DNA of 64,000 nucleotides, from assembly GCF_014654365.1 (NCBI RefSeq), contig NZ_BNAY01000006.1, positions 365,702-429,701 of the forward strand, given 5' to 3'. The stretch's first letter is position 1, and the number at the start of each line of letters is the position of its first letter. Below, piece by piece: positions 17,985 to 26,555 of this stretch. Source of the DNA: Amycolatopsis oliviviridis. GTDB lineage: Bacteria > Actinomycetota > Actinomycetes > Mycobacteriales > Pseudonocardiaceae. A model generated the notes under the pieces. The model saw only the letters and a list, made by a program, of their open reading frames with translations, was not told the origin of the DNA and ran no database searches. The translations under genes were made by a program, and so were the position numbers.

Positions 17985-19666
17985 CGACCCGATCGGATGA
18001 TGCTCTGATGGCCGCAGCGCGGAAGTCCAGGGGGACGCGCGTCCGCCACCTCGGCCTCGCCGGACGTACCGGAACGGTGCTGCTGGCGGCCGGTATCGGT
18101 GTTCTCTCGCCGGCGTCGGTGGCGCTTCCGGCGTGGGCGCAGCAAAGCAGCGTCGCGCCGGACGCCGGTGGCTACTACGCGACTCCACCCCTGGTGGACC
18201 CGACCAAGAAGCCGAACGACGAGGGCAAGCCGGACAAGACCTACGAGCAGAAGACACTGTGCGTGCAGCGCAGCAAGCTCGGCGGCGACCAGGTCGACAT
18301 CAAGAGCCGGCCGTGGGGCCAGGAGTACCTGCAGATCCAGAAGGTGCACGAGCTGATGACCGGCGCCACCGGTTCGATCGGCGGAGGTGTCAAGGTCGCC
18401 GTGATCGACACCGGCGTCACCGCGCACCCCTACTTCAAGAATCCTGTCGAATCGGGGGGCGACTACGTCGCGACTCCCAACGGTGGCAAGGCACCGGGCC
18501 TCGAGGACTGCGACGGCCACGGCACCGAGGTGGCGGGGATCATCGCCGCGAACCCGCCCGACAAGAGCATCGGGTTCCGCGGTGTCGCGCCGGACGCCAC
18601 GATCATGTCCATCCGTCAGTCGAGTCAGAACTACGAGGAGGCGGAGAAGAAGCCGGAGCCGCCGCCTCCGCCTCCGTCCAACTCCGCCCCTCCCGGGTCG
18701 TCGAACAACCCGCCGGGCTCGCAGCTTCCGCCCTCCTCGCAGGGAAACGGCGCTGTCGGCGGCGCGGCGGACGGAACGGGGCCGGTCCAGGACAAGGGTG
18801 GACGGCAGCAGGAGCAGGGCAAGACCGCGGGCACGCTGAAGACGCTCGCGCAGGCCGTGGTCCGGGCCGTCGACAGGGGCGCCCAGGTGATCAACATGTC
18901 GGTCGACAACTGTCGTCGGGCCGACGGCAAGATCACCTTGGGCGAACAGCAGTTGCAGGCCGCGGTGAACTACGCCGTCAACCAGAACGTGGTCGTGGTC
19001 GCGGCGGCGGGCAACGTCGGTGACAATTGCCCGCAGAACGACCAGCCGGATCCCCGGGCGCCCAGAATGATCGTCACGCCGCCGTGGTTCGCCGACGACG
19101 TGCTGTCCGTCGCGGCGATCGACGACACCGGCGGCGTCGCGGAATTCAGCGTCAACGGGCCGTGGGTGTCCGTAGCGGCTCCCGGCACGAAGATCATTTC
19201 GCTGGACCCCGCGGAGGGGTCGAGCAGCCTGGCCAACCTGACCATCGAAGGCGGCAAGGACCCCGGCCCCATCCAAGGGACCAGCTTCGCCGCCCCGTAC
19301 GTCGCCGGACTGGCCGCCCTCGTGCGCGCGAAGTTCCCCGGGCTGCAGGCCCGTGAGGTGATGAACCGGATCAAGGCGACGGCGCAGCACCCCGCGGCGC
19401 CGGGCGGCCGGGACAACTTCGTCGGCTTCGGGGTCGTCGACCCGATCGCTGCGCTGACGGCGATCGTGCCGTCAGAGGCGGACAAGGCCAAGGCGGTTCC
19501 GCTGCCCTCGAACCTGCCGCCGTCGAACGACCGGGATTCCGCCCCGATGATCGTCGCGCTCGCCGGGACCGGCGGGGGCTTGGTGGCTCTGCTCGTCACG
19601 CTGTTCGTGGTGCACTCGGTCCGCCGCAACCGGCCGACCACCGCCCCGGGCCGCAAGACCCCCTAA
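17981..19666 (+). CDS. mycP: Mycosin, T7SS membrane-anchored subtilisin-like protease
   Basis: 561 residues from the GTG overlapping the eccD stop; ATG 18008 is an alternative giving 552. Neither has a strong ribosome site, so I favour the coupled start. An N-terminal signal sequence ends near ALPAWAQQ. The S8 protease triad is intact: Asp in VAVIDTG (about residue 142), His in DGHGTEVAG (about 180), Ser in GTSFAAPYVAG (about 434). A long Pro/Gly/Ser-rich insertion (about 225-275) separates the His and Ser parts. The C-terminal membrane anchor VALAGTGGGLVALLVTLFVV is followed by basic residues. Mycosins stabilise the T7SS membrane complex and process substrates outside the membrane. Confidence 0.95.
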   Translation: MTTRSDDALMAAARKSRGTRVRHLGLAGRTGTVLLAAGIGVLSPASVALPAWAQQSSVAPDAGGYYATPPLVDPTKKPNDEGKPDKTYEQKTLCVQRSKLGGDQVDIKSRPWGQEYLQIQKVHELMTGATGSIGGGVKVAVIDTGVTAHPYFKNPVESGGDYVATPNGGKAPGLEDCDGHGTEVAGIIAANPPDKSIGFRGVAPDATIMSIRQSSQNYEEAEKKPEPPPPPPSNSAPPGSSNNPPGSQLPPSSQGNGAVGGAADGTGPVQDKGGRQQEQGKTAGTLKTLAQAVVRAVDRGAQVINMSVDNCRRADGKITLGEQQLQAAVNYAVNQNVVVVAAAGNVGDNCPQNDQPDPRAPRMIVTPPWFADDVLSVAAIDDTGGVAEFSVNGPWVSVAAPGTKIISLDPAEGSSSLANLTIEGGKDPGPIQGTSFAAPYVAGLAALVRAKFPGLQAREVMNRIKATAQHPAAPGGRDNFVGFGVVDPIAALTAIVPSEADKAKAVPLPSNLPPSNDRDSAPMIVALAGTGGGLVALLVTLFVVHSVRRNRPTTAPGRKTP

Positions 19667-19674
19667 AGCACAAA

Positions 19675-19736
19675 GCGACTTTCGCGGGCTAATCGTGATC
19701 CGCCCGGGCGGATCACGATTAGCCCGCGAAAGTCGC
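19675..19736. repeat. 62-base perfect inverted repeat of two palindromic elements
   Basis: Two element copies face each other with 31-base perfectly complementary arms (GCGACTTTCGCGGGCTAATC... and its complement) and no loop. It lies between the convergent mycP and substrate genes, 8 bases after the mycP stop and 18 bases from the other, so it can act as a bidirectional terminator. Confidence 0.9.
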
Positions 19737-19754
19737 GCCCGCCTGTGGGGGCAA

Positions 19755-20906
19755 CTACTTGGCGGGCTTGGGCTTCGGAGCGGGTTTCTTCGGGGCGTCG
19801 TCTTCGCCGATCACCGGGGGGACGACCTGACCGGGCTCACCGACCACATCGGACGGTTTCGAGGCGGGCCGCGTCTTCGACTGATGCGCCATCCCGCCTC
19901 CGCCGCCCGCGCCCATCCCCATCATGGGCGCCATCCCCATCGGCATCATCGCCGATCCGGACCCGGCGACCTGCCCCGGAGCCGGAGCCGCCTGCACGGG
20001 CGCGACCTCCGGGATCGGCGCCTGACCTTGCTCGATCAGCGGTTCCTGCGACCCGGTCTTCCGGCCGTCGGCGGGATCGGCCGCGGACGGCGACGTCGAC
20101 TGTTCCTCTGTCCCGGCGTCGGAATCCCCTTCGATGGCGGCCTTCTCCTGCGGCGGCGCGCTCGTCGGCGCGGACTCGTCGTGGAGCTTGAACTCGTCCT
20201 GCGGGTACCGATGAGCGATCTCGATGCTCCGCGACGCGCCGTCAGGATCGTCGACGCCATCACAAAGCCGGACGAAGCCCTCGATGACGTTGCGAGCGGC
20301 TTCGTACAGCGCCTTGGCCGACTCCTGCGCCTCCTCCAGCTGAGTCCGTGCCCGCCGGACGCCGCCGACCGGCAGCATCGCGGTTTCGGAAGTCAGTTCG
20401 GCCGTGTCGACCAGAACCTCGACGAGGTCGGTCAGGATGCGGCGGATCGACAGCACCAGCTCGTCGAGCGAACCCGCCAGCGTGGTGAGGGCGTCTTCGA
20501 CGTCGGAGCCCGCGATCTTGATGTCCCCGATGTACGCGACGAACGCGTCGGCGTCCTTGCCGGACCAGCCGGCGTCGAGGCGGCCGAGATCCTCCGACAG
20601 TTCCTTCGAGACGGTGCCCGCGGTCGCTGCCGCTTTCCGGAGCCGGTCCGCCTCCTCCTTCAAGTCCTCCCAACGCCCGGCCAGCGGTGTCAGGTAGGCC
20701 TCGACGGGGTCGATCAGTCCCAGGTGGCCGGACAACTCGGAGACGAAGGCGAGATGCGGTGCCGCGGCCTCGACCAGGTCCTCCCCGCCCGCCCCCGTCG
20801 CGTTTAGCGGGCTAAACGCGCTCGGGTCCGCTTCGGGAGCGGCGGCGGCGCGGGCGGCCTTAGGGTGCGGGATGGAATCGGTCGGGTTCTCCGACTCGGC
20901 GATCAT
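19755..20906 (-). CDS. WXG100-like T7SS substrate with low-complexity tail
   Basis: 383 residues. A helical region of about 60-235 contains a W-x-G turn (LDAGWSGKDADAF, about 118), resembling a WXG100/LXG hairpin. The last about 140 residues are Pro/Gly/Met-rich, with MMPMGMAPMMGMG and a Lys/Pro end PKKPAPKPKPAK. Near residue 28 the peptide AFSPLNAT comes from an embedded palindromic repeat. The gene starts 6 bases after the EspC-like gene and lies next to eccB, forming a small substrate operon inside ESX-4. It is probably exported, perhaps as a partner of the EspC-like protein. Function unknown. Confidence 0.75.
   Translation of the reverse strand: MIAESENPTDSIPHPKAARAAAAPEADPSAFSPLNATGAGGEDLVEAAAPHLAFVSELSGHLGLIDPVEAYLTPLAGRWEDLKEEADRLRKAAATAGTVSKELSEDLGRLDAGWSGKDADAFVAYIGDIKIAGSDVEDALTTLAGSLDELVLSIRRILTDLVEVLVDTAELTSETAMLPVGGVRRARTQLEEAQESAKALYEAARNVIEGFVRLCDGVDDPDGASRSIEIAHRYPQDEFKLHDESAPTSAPPQEKAAIEGDSDAGTEEQSTSPSAADPADGRKTGSQEPLIEQGQAPIPEVAPVQAAPAPGQVAGSGSAMMPMGMAPMMGMGAGGGGGMAHQSKTRPASKPSDVVGEPGQVVPPVIGEDDAPKKPAPKPKPAK
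20799..20820. repeat. Palindromic element copy in the substrate gene
   Basis: Perfect palindrome CGCGTTTAGC GG GCTAAACGCG, read as A-F-S-P-L-N-A-T near the N-terminus of the minus-strand gene. Confidence 0.85.
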
Positions 20907-20911
20907 GCGGT

Positions 20912-21226
20912 TCAGAGCTCCACGGCGCGTTTGATCATCTGGGCGGCCTCTTCGTCGTGCCCGGCGTGTCTCGTGGTCACTGTGTGCAGGGCCTCCGACG
21001 CCGACCTCAACGCCGCCGCGCCTTCCTCAAGCTGACGTCGGATGGCCTCGGCCGCGCGTCCGTAAGACGCGCCGAGGCCCAATTCCTCCCCTAGCGCACC
21101 ATGGGACTCGACGGTGATGCCATCCCCGGACACCTCGGCGGCCGCCAGCTCGAGCTCTCCGGCGGCCGCGTCCACCCGCTTCGCATAGTCAACGACGACG
21201 GTGCCGTCGATCTTCAGGCCGGCCAC
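20912..21226 (-). CDS. EspC-like (DUF2580-type) T7SS-associated protein
   Basis: 104 residues from the GTG at 21226, supported by GGAGGG about 5 bases upstream; a GTG 12 bases earlier is in frame but has no site. The protein is all-helical (VVVDYAKRVDAAAGELELAA), with the small-residue and charged pattern of EspC/DUF2580 proteins, and ends in MIKRAVEL. The following substrate gene starts 6 bases downstream. The pair mirrors the EspC-like plus large substrate pair at 1377-4159. Confidence 0.7.
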   Translation of the reverse strand: MAGLKIDGTVVVDYAKRVDAAAGELELAAAEVSGDGITVESHGALGEELGLGASYGRAAEAIRRQLEEGAAALRSASEALHTVTTRHAGHDEEAAQMIKRAVEL

Positions 21227-21294
21227 TGCACCCTCCACTCACCCGATACCGCTTGGGCGTTGAGACGCGCGCGCCGTCCAAGGGGTTCCCGCGA

Positions 21295-22920
21295 TCAGTT
21301 GCCCGCGGGAGCGTTCTGCGACTGCGTGACGACCGAGCCCGCCCTGTCGTCGATCGGCACCGTGTCGAAGGTGCGAAGGACGTCCTGCGTGTTCAGCGAA
21401 GCACCGGTGGGCAGGATCCTGACGATGGACTCGGGCGCGGGAACGCGCTTGTTGAGCCCGATCGAGTCCGCCGTCACGGCGTCGGGAACGCCGTAGCGGA
21501 TGCCGCGATCGGAGATCAGCTGGATCGGCCCCTTGTCGAAGGTCTCCTTGCCGGTCGCCGACTGGACGACCGCCGCGTAGCCGGGCTCCATGTAGAAGCT
21601 GTTGATCGGCGCGCCGACCGGGCCGGGAGTACCGATCTTGATGCCGGGCGCGGACCCGTCCGCGTTCCTGCCCTTCGGCAGCTTGTCGTCGACGTAGACC
21701 GCGGTGTGCCCGTCCCGGCTGGCGCCTTCACCGGTGATGGACCAGCTCAGGCAGGAGACCCTGGAACCCTGGGTCGCGTTGAGCACCGTCGGCACGGCCT
21801 GGGGGTACCCGTCGAGCTGGACGAAGCCCTGCTGCCCCGCGACCACCCGCGCGATGTTGCGGATCGCGCCCTGAGCCAAGGACCTCACCGAGGTGCTGCC
21901 GTCGTTCTTGCCGGTCTGGACGATGTCCGCGACCGCGGACGAAACGGGCTGGACCCCTTCCTTCAGGATGAGGTGGAAGTCCTTCCGGCCGTCGGCCTGC
22001 TCCGTGGAGAAGACGTCGCCGACCCTCATGCCTTCGATCTCGTAGTTGGGGGTCTCCCCCTTGCCCGGGACGTCCGGCAGCTTCAGCTCCGGCACCTCGG
22101 GAATCGCGTCCAGCAGACCCTGGGAGATGCCGCGCGGCTGGTCCGGCAGCTTCAACGCGGCGCGGACGGCGGCCGCGTCCGCCTTGATCTCGGCCTTGAC
22201 GGCGTTGGCGTTCGGCAGGTTGGGATTCGCCGCCAGCCGGTAGATCAGATAGCTCCTGCCGTTGGTGCCCTGGGCCAGCAGCGCCTCGTTCTGACCGAGC
22301 TCACGGTTCCCGAGCTGCTTCACCCCCGCGTAGACGGTCGTCTCCGTTTTCGTCAGATCGGGCTGCGGCACCGTCGGGTCGTACATGACCTCGTCGCACA
22401 CGCCCCAGTCCGAGCTGGCGCGCTGGGATTCCGTCGGCATCAGCTGCGGGCCGTTGGGAATGCCCATGAGCTGACCCCGCGGGATGTTCTTCAGCTGTTC
22501 GTCCGAGACGACTGTGGGGTTCTTCACTTCGGAAGCCTGTTGCGGCCCGGAAGGCTTGCTCCCCGCCTGCTGCGCCCCCTGCTTGGACTGCGCGATGATC
22601 AGCAGCCGCGCGGAGGCGAGGTTGAAGGTCGGGACGAGTTTCTTCGGGTTCCCCGCCACGACGTACACCGTCCCGGACTGCTCGCCGATGACGATGTTGC
22701 CCGCGTCCGGCACGGACGGTTTGGGGCTCAAGAGTCCCCAGATGACGAAGACCAGGACGCCCAGCGCGGCCAGCACGACACCCACGATGGTCGCACGCGT
22801 GTGCGTGCGCATCGGGTCGTGGAGCATGACGGCGTCGCGACGGACCAGCGCGGATTGCATCCGGCGCAGAACGAACTGATAAGCCTGAACTTGAGACTTA
22901 GTAGTCGGTGTTGATGGCAT
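21295..22920 (-). CDS. eccB: Type VII secretion protein EccB
   Basis: 541 residues. The N-terminus KSQVQAYQFVLRRMQSALVR with RRDAVMLHDPMR is the conserved EccB cytoplasmic start. One membrane span lies at about 44-65 (IVGVVLAALGVLVFVIWGLL), and a large periplasmic domain follows. EccB is a core T7SS complex component. It is transcribed away from eccE across a 156-base spacer that should hold both promoters. Confidence 0.96.
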   Translation of the reverse strand: MPSTPTTKSQVQAYQFVLRRMQSALVRRDAVMLHDPMRTHTRATIVGVVLAALGVLVFVIWGLLSPKPSVPDAGNIVIGEQSGTVYVVAGNPKKLVPTFNLASARLLIIAQSKQGAQQAGSKPSGPQQASEVKNPTVVSDEQLKNIPRGQLMGIPNGPQLMPTESQRASSDWGVCDEVMYDPTVPQPDLTKTETTVYAGVKQLGNRELGQNEALLAQGTNGRSYLIYRLAANPNLPNANAVKAEIKADAAAVRAALKLPDQPRGISQGLLDAIPEVPELKLPDVPGKGETPNYEIEGMRVGDVFSTEQADGRKDFHLILKEGVQPVSSAVADIVQTGKNDGSTSVRSLAQGAIRNIARVVAGQQGFVQLDGYPQAVPTVLNATQGSRVSCLSWSITGEGASRDGHTAVYVDDKLPKGRNADGSAPGIKIGTPGPVGAPINSFYMEPGYAAVVQSATGKETFDKGPIQLISDRGIRYGVPDAVTADSIGLNKRVPAPESIVRILPTGASLNTQDVLRTFDTVPIDDRAGSVVTQSQNAPAGN

Positions 22921-23076
22921 TCTCGACCTACAGTCCTCCCCGTCGCGGTACGGTTCCGCAGGATAGCCGTACGGGGACCGTCTGGTGTGGGGTTTCTACC
23001 AACTCCAGCTAGTGTCAGATTCCTCGGGACCGGCTTTCCGGGTACGCAGCACGCACGAGGGGAAGAGAAAGCGCGG

Positions 23077-24633
23077 ATGTCCGTCACCACTCCTCCACGT
23101 CCGCCCGGCCCTCCGGGGCCGCAACCTCCTGGTCGTCCGCCGGGGCCGCCGCCGAGGCCCGGGAGACCGGGCGGCCCTGGCGGCCCGGCCGGAGGCCCGG
23201 GTGGTCCCGGTGTTCCTCGCGGTCCCGGTGGCCCTGGAGGGCCCGGCGGACCGCAGGGTCCTGGCGGCCCGGGAGGACCTGGTGGTCCGGGAGGGCCCGG
23301 CGGACCTGGTGGTCCCGGTGGCCCGGGAGGCCCCGGCGGCCCCCCGTCCGGTGGCCCCGGCCCGCAGCCCGGTCCCCCGCCCGCTCCGGCGGCGCGGATC
23401 GCCGCGCCCACGCGGCGACGGACCGGCGGGATCAATCTCGGTCCGCTGCCCGTGGCGAACCTGGTCGTGCTCGAACTCGGGCTCGCGATCGGTCTCGTCC
23501 TGCTCGCGATCGACATGAAGCTGAAGTGGATCGCGATCGGCGTACTCGGCTTCGCGATCATCATCGCGTTCCTGCGCTGGGGCGGCCGCTGGTTCACCCA
23601 ATGGGCTGGACTCACCATGCGGTACATGTTCCGTTCGCACGATCGGGTGGCGAATCCCCTTCCGCCGAGCAGTATCGAGGAGCTCGCCGCCGAAGAGGAC
23701 GCCGTCACCGGCCCTGACGATGCCCGCGTGAACCTGCTTCGTCTCGCCGTCCCCGACCTCGTCGTCGCGCACGGTGTGGACCACGAACGCCAGCAGGTCG
23801 GCCTCGCCTGGCACGACGGCACGTGGACCGCGGTCCTGCTCGTCGAGCCCGCGCCCGCGCTGATCACCCAGGCCGGTGGCGCGCCCAGCCTGCCGCTGTC
23901 CGCGCTCGCACCTTGCCTCGAAGACCGCGGCGTGGTCCTCGACTCGATCCAGATGATCTGGCACTGCTACCCGGGCAGCGCCGCGCTTCCGTCGGACTCG
24001 CCGGCGCTGAGCTCCTACATGGAGGTGCTCGGCCCGCTTCCCGCGGCGGCCCGCCGGACGACCTGGGTCGCCATCCGGCTCGACCCGCGCCGGTGCCCGG
24101 CCGCCATCCGCGAACGCGGCGGCGGCGTCGTCGGTGCGCATCGCGCGCTGATCGGTGCGCTGTCGCGGGTGCGCAACGCGTTGGAGTCGCAGGGCGTGCC
24201 GACCCGGCCGCTCGATCCGGACGAGCTGCTGCGGTCCAGCATTTCGGCCGCGGAACTGACCGCGGTCGCCGGTTCGCCCGCGAAAGTCGGTCTGCAGGAA
24301 CGCTGGACCGGCGTCACCGCGGCGGGCATCGGGCACGCGAGCTACGCGATCACCAGCTGGCCGAAGGGCAAGATCAGCGGCAGCCTGAACGCGCTGACCA
24401 GTGTCCGCGCGCTGTCAGCGACGGTGGCGATGTCGATCTCGCCGTCCGCCGACGAGGGCAAGATCGGCCTGCGGGGAATCGTTCGCCTGAGCGCGCGGAA
24501 TCCGCGTGAACTGGATGCCGCCGACCAGCGGCTGCAGAGTGTCTCGGACAAGCTGGGTGTGGCGCTGACGCCGTTGCGGGGCCTGCAGATCTCCGGGTTC
24601 TCCGCGACTTTGCCGATCGGAGGCACGGCATGA
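23077..24633 (+). CDS. eccE: Type VII secretion protein EccE with collagen-like N-terminus
   Basis: 518 residues from the ATG at 23077. Residues about 1-105 are a Gly-Pro-rich collagen-like stretch (repeated GGPGGPGGPGG). The protein core begins at about residue 115 (RRRTGGINLGPLPVANLVVL) with two membrane spans (about 127-165), then WFTQWAGLTMRYMFRSH and a soluble domain, the EccE layout. EccE sits at the outer edge of the T7SS membrane complex. It is absent from ESX-4 of M. tuberculosis but present here. The stop overlaps the next start (ATGA). Confidence 0.85.
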   Translation: MSVTTPPRPPGPPGPQPPGRPPGPPPRPGRPGGPGGPAGGPGGPGVPRGPGGPGGPGGPQGPGGPGGPGGPGGPGGPGGPGGPGGPGGPPSGGPGPQPGPPPAPAARIAAPTRRRTGGINLGPLPVANLVVLELGLAIGLVLLAIDMKLKWIAIGVLGFAIIIAFLRWGGRWFTQWAGLTMRYMFRSHDRVANPLPPSSIEELAAEEDAVTGPDDARVNLLRLAVPDLVVAHGVDHERQQVGLAWHDGTWTAVLLVEPAPALITQAGGAPSLPLSALAPCLEDRGVVLDSIQMIWHCYPGSAALPSDSPALSSYMEVLGPLPAAARRTTWVAIRLDPRRCPAAIRERGGGVVGAHRALIGALSRVRNALESQGVPTRPLDPDELLRSSISAAELTAVAGSPAKVGLQERWTGVTAAGIGHASYAITSWPKGKISGSLNALTSVRALSATVAMSISPSADEGKIGLRGIVRLSARNPRELDAADQRLQSVSDKLGVALTPLRGLQISGFSATLPIGGTA

Positions 24634-25352
24634 GCACCCGCATGCGCGACGCGGGCCAGAGCGCCGGTGTCGCTCCGGAATTCACCGTCGACCCGGCGAT
24701 GCTCGACGCGATCAGCCCGTCCGGCGACCGGGGCGGCATCGTCCTTGGCTCCGGGCTCAAGGGCGAGCCGCTGACGATTTCCGCGCTGCGGTCGACGCCG
24801 ACCCGGATCGTGCTGGTCGGCGGCCTCTACCTGGCTCGCCAGGTCGCGCTGCGGGCGATGGCGGTCGGGGCGTGGGTCGTCGTGGCGACCGGTCGCCCGG
24901 CCGCGTGGCAGGTCCTCCCGCAGGCCGCGGGGAATCAGCCCAACGGCAGGCCGTCGCCGCTGGTGCAGATCCGGCGGCTGTCGCCGGTGGATCTCCCGCG
25001 CCCGTCCGAGGACGCGCCGCTGCTGGTGGTTACCGACGGCGGCCCGACACCGCAGGACCTGTTCCCGCCGCGTTCGCCGTGGCAGACGACGGTCTACGTG
25101 CTGCCTTACCTGCACCCGCAGGCCGGGGCGACCGCGAACGCGGCCGACCTGGTGCTGATGCAGCGGCTCCCGCCGGGACAGGCCGAACTGGCCGCGCGGA
25201 TCTGGCGGCTCCCGCCGCAGATGATGAAGCAGCTCACGACGCTGAAGGACGACCAGGTCGTCGCTTTGGGCCGGAACCTGTGGCGCCCGCTTCGCCTGGT
25301 CACCACCGCGAAAGAGCAGCAGCTCCTGGGCCCGGTACGCCGCGGCGACTGA
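24630..25352 (+). CDS. Hypothetical protein coupled to eccE
   Basis: 240 residues, translationally coupled to eccE by ATGA. It is soluble, with alternating hydrophobic strands (RIVLVGGLYLARQVALRAMA, WVVVATGRP, LLVVTDGG), suggesting an alpha/beta fold, possibly like the EccE C-terminal region. It has no signal peptide or membrane segment. I do not recognise a named family. Coupling implies it works with EccE at the cytoplasmic face of the secretion complex. Confidence 0.7.
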   Translation: MSTRMRDAGQSAGVAPEFTVDPAMLDAISPSGDRGGIVLGSGLKGEPLTISALRSTPTRIVLVGGLYLARQVALRAMAVGAWVVVATGRPAAWQVLPQAAGNQPNGRPSPLVQIRRLSPVDLPRPSEDAPLLVVTDGGPTPQDLFPPRSPWQTTVYVLPYLHPQAGATANAADLVLMQRLPPGQAELAARIWRLPPQMMKQLTTLKDDQVVALGRNLWRPLRLVTTAKEQQLLGPVRRGD

Positions 25353-25361
25353 CCCACCCGC

Positions 25362-25470
25362 GTCGACTTTAGCGGGCTAACCGCGCTCCTCGGGGACACT
25401 GTCCACATCGGACAGTGCCCCCGTTTTGCGTCCGGCCCCGCGTGACGTTTAGGCGGCTAAAGTCGACGCG
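25362..25470. repeat. Two palindromic element copies after the eccE operon
   Basis: Copies at 25362-25386 (GACTTTAGCGGGCTAACCGC) and 25442-25470 (GACGTTTAGGCGGCTAAAGT) flank the terminator hairpin. Confidence 0.8.
25392..25428 (+). terminator. Terminator of the eccE operon
   Basis: Inverted repeat GGGGACACTGTCC / GGACAGTGCCCCC with loop ACATC, followed by GTTTT, 40 bases after the last gene. Confidence 0.75.
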
Positions 25471-25595
25471 GGGCGGGAACTTGGCCGTCAAGGGGCAATC
25501 GCGCCGGCTGTGGATAAGCCGGGGGTTGTGGATAAACAGCCCCGAAAAGGCCGTGACGGCCGAGGGTTGTCGGACTTGTCGATCACTGTGTCGAC

Positions 25596-26555
25596 ATGAC
25601 CAAACCCTTCGATTCATCTCATCTCCCCGACGTCTTCCGCGGCTCGGTGGCGCGCAAGGCGGGTCTCATCACGGCGAGCCAGCTGCGTGGTTCCAGCGTC
25701 CGAAGGCTGTTCCAGGACGTCTACACGCGCGCCGACACCGAGGTCACGCACGAGCTTCGTTGCCGTGGCGCCGCGTTGCTGGCACCACCGGAAGCCGTCC
25801 TGACCGGACGATCGGCCGCGACCGTCCAAGGCGTCGAGCTGGCCAAGCCCCTCGATCCGGTCGAGATGGTCGTCCCGGAGAAACAACGCTTCGGCCCGAT
25901 CGTCGGTATCAAGGTACGGCGCACCGAGATCAAACCCGAAGAATCGAGACCGTGGAACGGCATTCGCATCGCACGCAAAACCCGGACCGCGGTGGACCTG
26001 CTACTCCGGCTTTCTCCTCGCAAATCCGGCTGGGTGCGACGACTCCGTATCGGCGTCCCGGATCTGGACCAGTACATGAGAGCCAACAGGTTGAGCGATC
26101 TGCACCTCAACCCGGAGTTCTACGGACGCCGGAATCGGGGAATCCGCTTGGCCCGTAACGCTTTGAGGCTCTCCGACCCGCGTGCGGAATCGCCCCCGGA
26201 ATCGGAAGTCCGTGTCGTGCTGGCCGCCGGCGGCATCGCGGCGATACCTCAGGTCGAGGTCTTCTCCCGCGAAGGCCATTTCATCGCTCGCCTCGATCTT
26301 GGCGACAAGGAGCACAAGGTCGCCATCGAATACGACGGCCAATGGCACAACACGCCAAAGCAACGCGCCTACGACCGCAAACGCCGAAGACGCGCGGAAG
26401 CCGAGGGCTGGCGGTTCGTCATCGTCACGGCGGAGGACCTCGTGAACGACTTCAAGGGCATCGTCGAGGCCGTCTGGCGCGCCCGTCGCGGCGCGGTTAG
26501 CCCGCTAACTGTGCCGCGGCCGGGTCAGGAGGGGGTGCGCATGGCGCGCGTTTGA
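25596..26555 (+). CDS. DUF559-type endonuclease-fold protein with AbiEi-like N-terminal region
   Basis: 319 residues. The N-terminal about 100 residues (RKAGLITASQLRGSSVRRLF) look like the winged-helix AbiEi-antitoxin-type domain common in such actinobacterial proteins. Residues about 205-295 carry a Vsr/DUF559-like nuclease core: ESPPESEVRVVLAAGG, ARLDLGDKEHKVAIEYDGQWH with candidate Asp and Glu residues, then AEGWRFVIVTAEDL. It is a frequent chromosomal family of unknown role, not an established toxin system. A palindromic repeat copy encodes AVSPLTV near the C-terminus. The gene overlaps the convergent truA 3' end by 31 bases. The start has no clear ribosome site. Confidence 0.75.
   Translation: MTKPFDSSHLPDVFRGSVARKAGLITASQLRGSSVRRLFQDVYTRADTEVTHELRCRGAALLAPPEAVLTGRSAATVQGVELAKPLDPVEMVVPEKQRFGPIVGIKVRRTEIKPEESRPWNGIRIARKTRTAVDLLLRLSPRKSGWVRRLRIGVPDLDQYMRANRLSDLHLNPEFYGRRNRGIRLARNALRLSDPRAESPPESEVRVVLAAGGIAAIPQVEVFSREGHFIARLDLGDKEHKVAIEYDGQWHNTPKQRAYDRKRRRRAEAEGWRFVIVTAEDLVNDFKGIVEAVWRARRGAVSPLTVPRPGQEGVRMARV
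26491..26512. repeat. Palindromic element copy in the DUF559 gene
   Basis: GCGCGGTTAGCCCGCTAACT, read in the open frame as A-V-S-P-L-T. Confidence 0.75.

Noticed and set aside
25596..26555. DUF559/AbiEi-like protein as a toxin-antitoxin pair
   Set aside because: It is a single gene with both regions fused and no partner gene; this protein type is common as a solitary chromosomal gene.
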